A stretch of DNA of 63,331 nt from CAYJVB01 sp964373575 (lineage in GTDB: Archaea; Aenigmatarchaeota; Aenigmatarchaeia; CG10238-14), in assembly GCA_964373575.1 (NCBI GenBank), contig CAYJVB010000002.1, positions 1 to 63,331 on the forward strand, in the 5' to 3' direction. Positions within the stretch are counted from its first letter, which is position 1. Each line of letters opens with the position of its first letter. Made by a program: the position numbers and the translations under genes. Of the stretch, positions 59,361-63,331 are shown in pieces. Below the pieces are notes generated by a model. That model did not search any database. It was not told the DNA's origin and worked only from the letters and a program-made list of their open reading frames with translations.

Positions 59361-60556
59361 GTAATAAATTCTAGATTACTTAATGTATAACCGCCATTGC
59401 CTACTGCTTCAAATACTACAGAATTTGTTCCCGATCTTACATCACTATCATCGAATGTAATTATTTTTGTCTGTAATTGTGCAACACTACTTAGAGTTGC
59501 AATATCATGTGTAACCCCAGTAGGATTGGTTATTTTTATTTTCAATTCTCCCAGGTTATTAGAATCCACAACAAAGAACTTTATAGCTCCTCTGTTGACT
59601 CCTTGTAACTTTCCAATGTCAGAGTCTGATAACACAAGGTTAAATGTCCTGGTTTTTCTAGTTTCAGATTCATGTGTTACTAATAATTCAGCATTCTGTA
59701 TTTCATAATTTGTTCCAGTTTCAGTAGAAAAGATAATTGAATTTGTGTCTGTTGCTAAGCCAACATCAAATGCATCGAAGCTTTGAGTGAAAGTTCCTGA
59801 TGGTATACCTTTGAAGACAAGTCTATTGTTTATTCTTATTATAAGGTCACCGGTTCCTTCTCTATTTCTAATAGTGAATGTCACCTCCCCCATTTTGAAA
59901 TTTTCAAGTTCCGGTTTTTGTAACAAAAAGCTTTGAGTTTTATCCGATTTCCCAAATAAATTAATTCCAAACTTTGCTTTTTCAATCTTGAAATAACTTG
60001 TCGACCAGAATTTCAGACCAGGACCATCCGAACTGATTTCAACAACATTAAAATTCTTCAAAAAACTCTTATCTATTGGAATATCTATTTGGCCGGTAGT
60101 AGCTTTTTGGTTGAAGATAACATTGTTATTTACTTTTACTACTAAATTTCCCAAGGAATTTGTATCCAAAACATCAAGTGTCAGAAAACCACTTGTTACT
60201 AAATCTAAGTTTTCCTCTATTCTACCTGAGAACTTAAAGTCCTGTGTTGTAAAAAGACCTTTTTTGATTTCGAAATCATTTTCTTCAGCAAGAATATTGG
60301 GTCCTACAGTGAAACTGACAGAAAAATCACCAATCCTAATTAGTTTTGAAACTTCCTGCGATACAATACCCACTGAAAACTCTCCTGTTATTTCAGTTAC
60401 ATTCTGAGTTCCATTTTGTTGTCCACTAGGAGGTGTTGTTCCAAAAGCGAATAATAGTACAGTTATTATTAACAAACCGCCGAAAAGAACCCAAACGTAC
60501 TCATCAATTTTTCCTTGACCTTTTTGTTTCATGTTAAAAAATTTATTGATTTTCAA
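59357..60556 (-). CDS. pilin-like surface protein with three beta-sandwich repeats
   Basis: The 399-residue protein starts with a class III-like signal: MKQKGQGKIDEYVWVLFG (from an internal ATG at 60532), where KGQG is followed by an acidic residue and a hydrophobic helix (about 21-40), as in archaeal type IV pilins. The mature part is almost all beta. Three copies of one unit are visible (about 120-200, 228-295, 325-399), each with the pattern of a strand, a xxLGxLxxKxN turn, and a strand ending with N-x-V/I-x-F/I before a final YxxxNxxL strand. Cysteines are absent. It may be a pilus or surface filament component. The outer start at 60556 is possible but not needed. Confidence 0.65.
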   Translation of the reverse strand: MKINKFFNMKQKGQGKIDEYVWVLFGGLLIITVLLFAFGTTPPSGQQNGTQNVTEITGEFSVGIVSQEVSKLIRIGDFSVSFTVGPNILAEENDFEIKKGLFTTQDFKFSGRIEENLDLVTSGFLTLDVLDTNSLGNLVVKVNNNVIFNQKATTGQIDIPIDKSFLKNFNVVEISSDGPGLKFWSTSYFKIEKAKFGINLFGKSDKTQSFLLQKPELENFKMGEVTFTIRNREGTGDLIIRINNRLVFKGIPSGTFTQSFDAFDVGLATDTNSIIFSTETGTNYEIQNAELLVTHESETRKTRTFNLVLSDSDIGKLQGVNRGAIKFFVVDSNNLGELKIKITNPTGVTHDIATLSSVAQLQTKIITFDDSDVRSGTNSVVFEAVGNGGYTLSNLEFIT

Positions 60557-60607
60557 ACTAATATGTTTTACTTATACTCTAATTGAGAACTATTTTATGG
60601 CGCTGTT

Positions 60608-61642
60608 ATGAGATTACTTAAAACTAACTTGAAAAAAGGAATTGTCAAGCTTCAGGTAGATATTGACGATGACTTGTGGTATCTGAAGAATATAATAGAA
60701 CCAGGAGATTTAGTTAAAGCGAGGACTTTGAGAAGCCAGTTTCTTTACAGAGAGGATAAGAAAGAGAAAGTTGGTAAAAAACCCATGGTTCTTGAGATTG
60801 GAGTAGAAAAAATTGAATTTCAACGACATGTATTTCAGCTAAGATTTAGTGGAAAGATTGTTGCTGGTCCGGACGAGACTGAGCTGAGCTCATATCACAC
60901 TATTGGGGTTGAACTTGGTAGTACTATTATTATAACAAAAAAAGAATGGCCAAGATATCTGTTGCAGAAATTAAAAAAAGCTGAAACTAGAGTTCCGAAC
61001 ATATTGATTGCCGTTATGGATTATGACGAAGTAACTTTTGGTATGTTGAGAAGAGGGTTATTAGAAGTTGTATCTAGTTTTTCTAATCAACATTCGATAC
61101 AGGAAGAAGATAAACTAATAGAATATTATAAGAAAATTGCAGCTGAGATTGAAAAATTATCAGAAAATGTTCAGAATGTTATAGTTGCTGGGCCTGGTTT
61201 TGTGAAAGAACACGTTACTAATATTTTGAAAGACAGAGATAGCACATTGTTTAAGAAAATTAAAAATGATTCTACAACATCAGCGACTAAGGCGGGACTT
61301 ATTGAGATATTAAGAAGAGGGATGTTAGGAAAGATAATAAAGGATAGTGAAGTTGTTAATGAAAGCAGTTTAATTGAGAAATTTTTCACTCATTTGAAGA
61401 AAGAGGATGGTTTGGCTGTATACAAATTAGGTGCTGTTAAAACCGCTGAGGAGTCAAGTGCTGTAGAAACATTACTTGTATCCGAGGAAAAAATTAAGGA
61501 TAAGGAGATAGAGCAGGTGGCAAGAAATGTTGAGAAGAAGGCTGGAGAAGTTTTTATTATATCTCCTGAACATGATTTAGGTGAGCAGTTTCATAGGTTT
61601 GGTGGGTTAGGAGCGATATTGCGGTTTAAATTGTTTTACTGA
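60608..61642 (+). CDS. pelA: pelota (Dom34) ribosome rescue factor
   Basis: Pelota with aEF1A/ABCE1 splits stalled ribosomes. The 344-residue protein has the N-terminal Sm-like domain (about 1-120), the central domain with ITKKEWPRYLL and IAVMDYDEVTFGML, and the C-terminal eL30-like domain (about 260-344) with KTAEESSAVETLLVSE and the terminal GAILRF. The eRF1 GGQ motif is absent, as expected for pelota. The ATG at 60608 opens a plus-strand unit ahead of a disrupted gene. Confidence 0.93.
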   Translation: MRLLKTNLKKGIVKLQVDIDDDLWYLKNIIEPGDLVKARTLRSQFLYREDKKEKVGKKPMVLEIGVEKIEFQRHVFQLRFSGKIVAGPDETELSSYHTIGVELGSTIIITKKEWPRYLLQKLKKAETRVPNILIAVMDYDEVTFGMLRRGLLEVVSSFSNQHSIQEEDKLIEYYKKIAAEIEKLSENVQNVIVAGPGFVKEHVTNILKDRDSTLFKKIKNDSTTSATKAGLIEILRRGMLGKIIKDSEVVNESSLIEKFFTHLKKEDGLAVYKLGAVKTAEESSAVETLLVSEEKIKDKEIEQVARNVEKKAGEVFIISPEHDLGEQFHRFGGLGAILRFKLFY

Positions 61643-61709
61643 AGGAAAAGAAGAATTTTCTATTTCTGATACAATTCAACATTTAATCTTATTTTCCTAA
61701 ATTCTACAT

Positions 61710-62089
61710 ATGACTTCGGCAGATGATAGGCTTGCGGAATTAAAGGCTATTGAAGATGGAATTCTTTCAAAACTTGGTCTATCTCTCACAGGACCAATAA
61801 AAGTTACATATAAGGCCAGAAGATAATCTTGATCCAACAGATAGAGGTCTTGATACGGGTTACATGGAAGTGATTGTTGATGGTGGCGTTGGTGCAATAA
61901 AAACTGAAATTCCACTGACTCATTATCTAATGAGTGTTGACGTGCACGTTGGATTCCGTTGTATATCTTGATTTAGAGTCAAGAACAATGGAAGTTGGTA
62001 GTGATTATGAGAGCGTACTCTCAGCTGTAGCCAAGAGAAATTTGAGAGAAATTGCTCGTTCACATGGATACGAATTCGCATTTACCTAA
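61710..62089 (+). pseudogene. hypothetical gene disrupted by two frameshifts
   Basis: An ATG at 61710 opens a frame that ends at a TAA at 61824. Reading on after one extra nt near 61815 gives a second open frame that ends at a TGA at 61969, and after one extra nt near 61951 a third that ends TAA at 62087-62089. Joined, the pieces give about 125 residues that look like one soluble protein: helix MTSADDRLAELKAIEDGIL, then strands and an acidic segment, and a final helix of AVAKRNLREIARSHG type. I do not recognise the family. Both changes are +1, so sequencing error is possible. It overlaps the EndA stop by 4 nt. Confidence 0.55.
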
Positions 62090-62634
62090 GGTGTAAATCT
62101 TGTAATTGTGTAATAGGTGACGTCATTCTCTGAATCAACGACAGCCCAAACCATTTTTGCTCTAATATTCTGCGCCAGTCTTGTAGCTCTAGATAATTCA
62201 GGATAAGAGAATCTATCTTCTTCATTGATCGCATGGACAACAAATTTCGTATGCTCATGTGCCGCCTTAGGACCTCTTTTCAATTTTACGCCTCTTTCAT
62301 ACACTCTGAAGTGAGCACCAAACTTAAATCCTGTCTTGACCAAATAACCCCTTTCTCGAAGATCAGAATATACCACAAATTTCTGATGGAACTCTGGCTC
62401 TTTTTCTATTGCATATCTGTAAAAATCATCAAACTTCCAAGATTTTTTCTTCTTTTCGTTTAAACTGAAAATATTTAACTTGTCTTTTTTCAAAAGAAAT
62501 GCAGCTTCAATTAAAGCTAACTCAAGTCTATCATCTAAGGGTTTTCCGTATCCGTTTTCATCGTAAAGATCAAGCCCTTCTTTACCGTAAATAATTACCC
62601 TATTATCAATCAGTTCTCCTTCTAACATAAACAA
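62086..62634 (-). CDS. endA: tRNA-splicing endonuclease, homotetramer type
   Basis: EndA cuts both ends of the intron at bulge-helix-bulge structures in pre-tRNA. The 182-residue protein has the N-terminal alpha/beta domain (about 1-70) and the C-terminal catalytic domain with the three catalytic residues Y112 (FRVYERG), H126 (AAHEHTKF) and K160 (NIRAKMVW), at the family spacing. The length fits the single-gene alpha4 form, which usually needs strict bulge-helix-bulge substrates. The tRNA-Val intron at 56976 in this window is a suitable substrate. Confidence 0.93.
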   Translation of the reverse strand: MFMLEGELIDNRVIIYGKEGLDLYDENGYGKPLDDRLELALIEAAFLLKKDKLNIFSLNEKKKKSWKFDDFYRYAIEKEPEFHQKFVVYSDLRERGYLVKTGFKFGAHFRVYERGVKLKRGPKAAHEHTKFVVHAINEEDRFSYPELSRATRLAQNIRAKMVWAVVDSENDVTYYTITRFTP

Positions 62635-62650
62635 ACAAGTAATAATTAGG

Positions 62651-63127
62651 TTATTTAAGCTTTATTTTGTTTCTCTGGTGGATAATAGATTGATAAGATT
62701 TTTCTTTAATGAATGATTCTATATCTTTCTTAATCCCTTTATGATGTAGTAATTCTAATGCCTCTATAGGAGACAACCATTTATAATCTGTGTGTTCATC
62801 TGATAATCTTATTTTTTTCGAAGAACTTTTACACCAATAGATAATTCCTACTAGTTCATTATCTGGCGATTTTTTTCCTCTGAATACGTGAAATATATTT
62901 ATTGGTTTGACTATTTTAATTTTGAGACCTGTTTCTTCTTTTACTTCTCGTTTTAATGCAATTTCTGGTTCTTCTAATTGCTTCATTCTACCATTTACTT
63001 CTTCCCAAATACCACCCTGAAAATCTACTTTTAAACTTCGTTTTAGTAAAAGAATCTTGCCACTAGATATATGTTCAATGATCGCACCAACAGCAATCAT
63101 AAATCTTCCTTCATTCTTATTCCCCAT
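62651..63127 (-). CDS. Nudix hydrolase with a canonical box
   Basis: The 158-residue protein has a complete Nudix box from G46 to L68: G46, E52, R60, E61, E64, E65 and G67 at the exact G-x5-E-x7-R-E-U-x-E-E-x-G-U spacing, followed by TDYKWLSPIEAL, the usual second lobe. It hydrolyses a nucleoside diphosphate linked to another moiety; the substrate is unknown. It contrasts with the three eroded Nudix-like proteins in the glycan region. It is 16 nt upstream of endA on the same strand, so they are probably co-transcribed. Confidence 0.9.
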   Translation of the reverse strand: MGNKNEGRFMIAVGAIIEHISSGKILLLKRSLKVDFQGGIWEEVNGRMKQLEEPEIALKREVKEETGLKIKIVKPINIFHVFRGKKSPDNELVGIIYWCKSSSKKIRLSDEHTDYKWLSPIEALELLHHKGIKKDIESFIKEKSYQSIIHQRNKIKLK

Positions 63128-63181
63128 ATTACATCTATTCTTTTGAAATTTATTTTAGTTTAACCAACTAAATATCATTTA

Positions 63182-63331
63182 ATGAAAGAGAAAATGGATA
63201 AATTCTGGCGATCTGTTTTCATACTTCTGCTGATTTGGTCAATTTATCATTTGATTAGAGATATATTCACAGATATTCTTGGGCTACATAACTTCATTGT
63301 AGATTTTGGTCATAGAAACTATCCTGAAATA
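63182..63331 (+). CDS. membrane protein, partial at the window end
   Basis: An ATG at 63182 opens 50 codons to the edge: MKEKMDKFWR, then a hydrophobic helix (about 11-24) and an amphipathic segment with LIRDIFTDILGLHNF. No family is recognised. It is divergent from the Nudix gene and has its AT-rich promoter in the 54-nt gap between them. Confidence 0.5.
   Translation, partial: MKEKMDKFWRSVFILLLIWSIYHLIRDIFTDILGLHNFIVDFGHRNYPEI

Noticed and set aside
1..63331. CRISPR arrays or insertion sequences
   Set aside because: I saw no regularly spaced direct repeats and no transposase-like ORF. The only mobile element found is the RadA intein.

Overview
The window is a compact, AT-rich archaeal chromosome segment, most likely from a DPANN-type archaeon (inferred, lineage not proven). 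The archaeal signs are a histone, RadA, a zinc-ribbon RPA, NAC, pelota, a homotetramer-type tRNA-splicing endonuclease, endonuclease Q, an AglB/STT3 oligosaccharyltransferase, DUF63 and TctA-like membrane proteins, TATA boxes about 26 nt upstream of leaderless starts, and an intron-containing tRNA.

Layout. 1-1575: a partial TctA-like permease, a small membrane protein and NAC. 1608-49429: a very large surface-glycan and protein-glycosylation region. It opens with an Alg7-like GlcNAc-phosphotransferase and a UDP-sugar dehydrogenase. It then mixes GT2 and GT4 glycosyltransferases, three GT39/ArnT-like membrane transferases, an Alg14/Alg13 pair, a flippase, AglB, an asparagine synthetase, NAD-dependent epimerases, two RmlD-like reductases, an RmlC-like epimerase, RmlA, an RfbH/E1-type 3-dehydratase, three related sugar C-methyltransferases (one fused to a Gfo/Idh/MocA oxidoreductase), and several Nudix-like proteins with eroded motifs. 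49492-63331: housekeeping genes: histone, RPA, RadA with a large intein, EndoQ, tRNA-Val, envelope proteins, pelota, EndA, a canonical Nudix hydrolase and a partial membrane protein.

How it fits together (inference). Nucleotide-activated sugars, including 3,6-dideoxy, C-methyl-branched and possibly amidated sugars, are made in the cytoplasm, assembled on a polyprenyl carrier started by Alg7-like plus Alg13/14, flipped by the MOP flippase, extended outside by GT39 enzymes fed by GT2 lipid-sugar synthases, and moved to proteins by AglB.

The most striking item is a pair of paralogous proteins (38759-39589 and 46126-46953) that join an N-terminal ribbon-helix-helix DNA-binding domain to a sugar-nucleotidyltransferase-like domain whose signature motif is altered. 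Each gene has a palindromic element with arms TAATA/TATTA and a 6-nt spacer between its TATA box and its start codon. They look like self-regulating, sugar-nucleotide-sensing regulators made from an enzyme. The first of them, and a GT4 gene at 24823, appear to start at ATT codons. The window also has a tRNA-Val with an 11-nt intron fitting a minimal bulge-helix-bulge, and three disrupted genes (one in-frame TAG, one single frameshift, one double frameshift).
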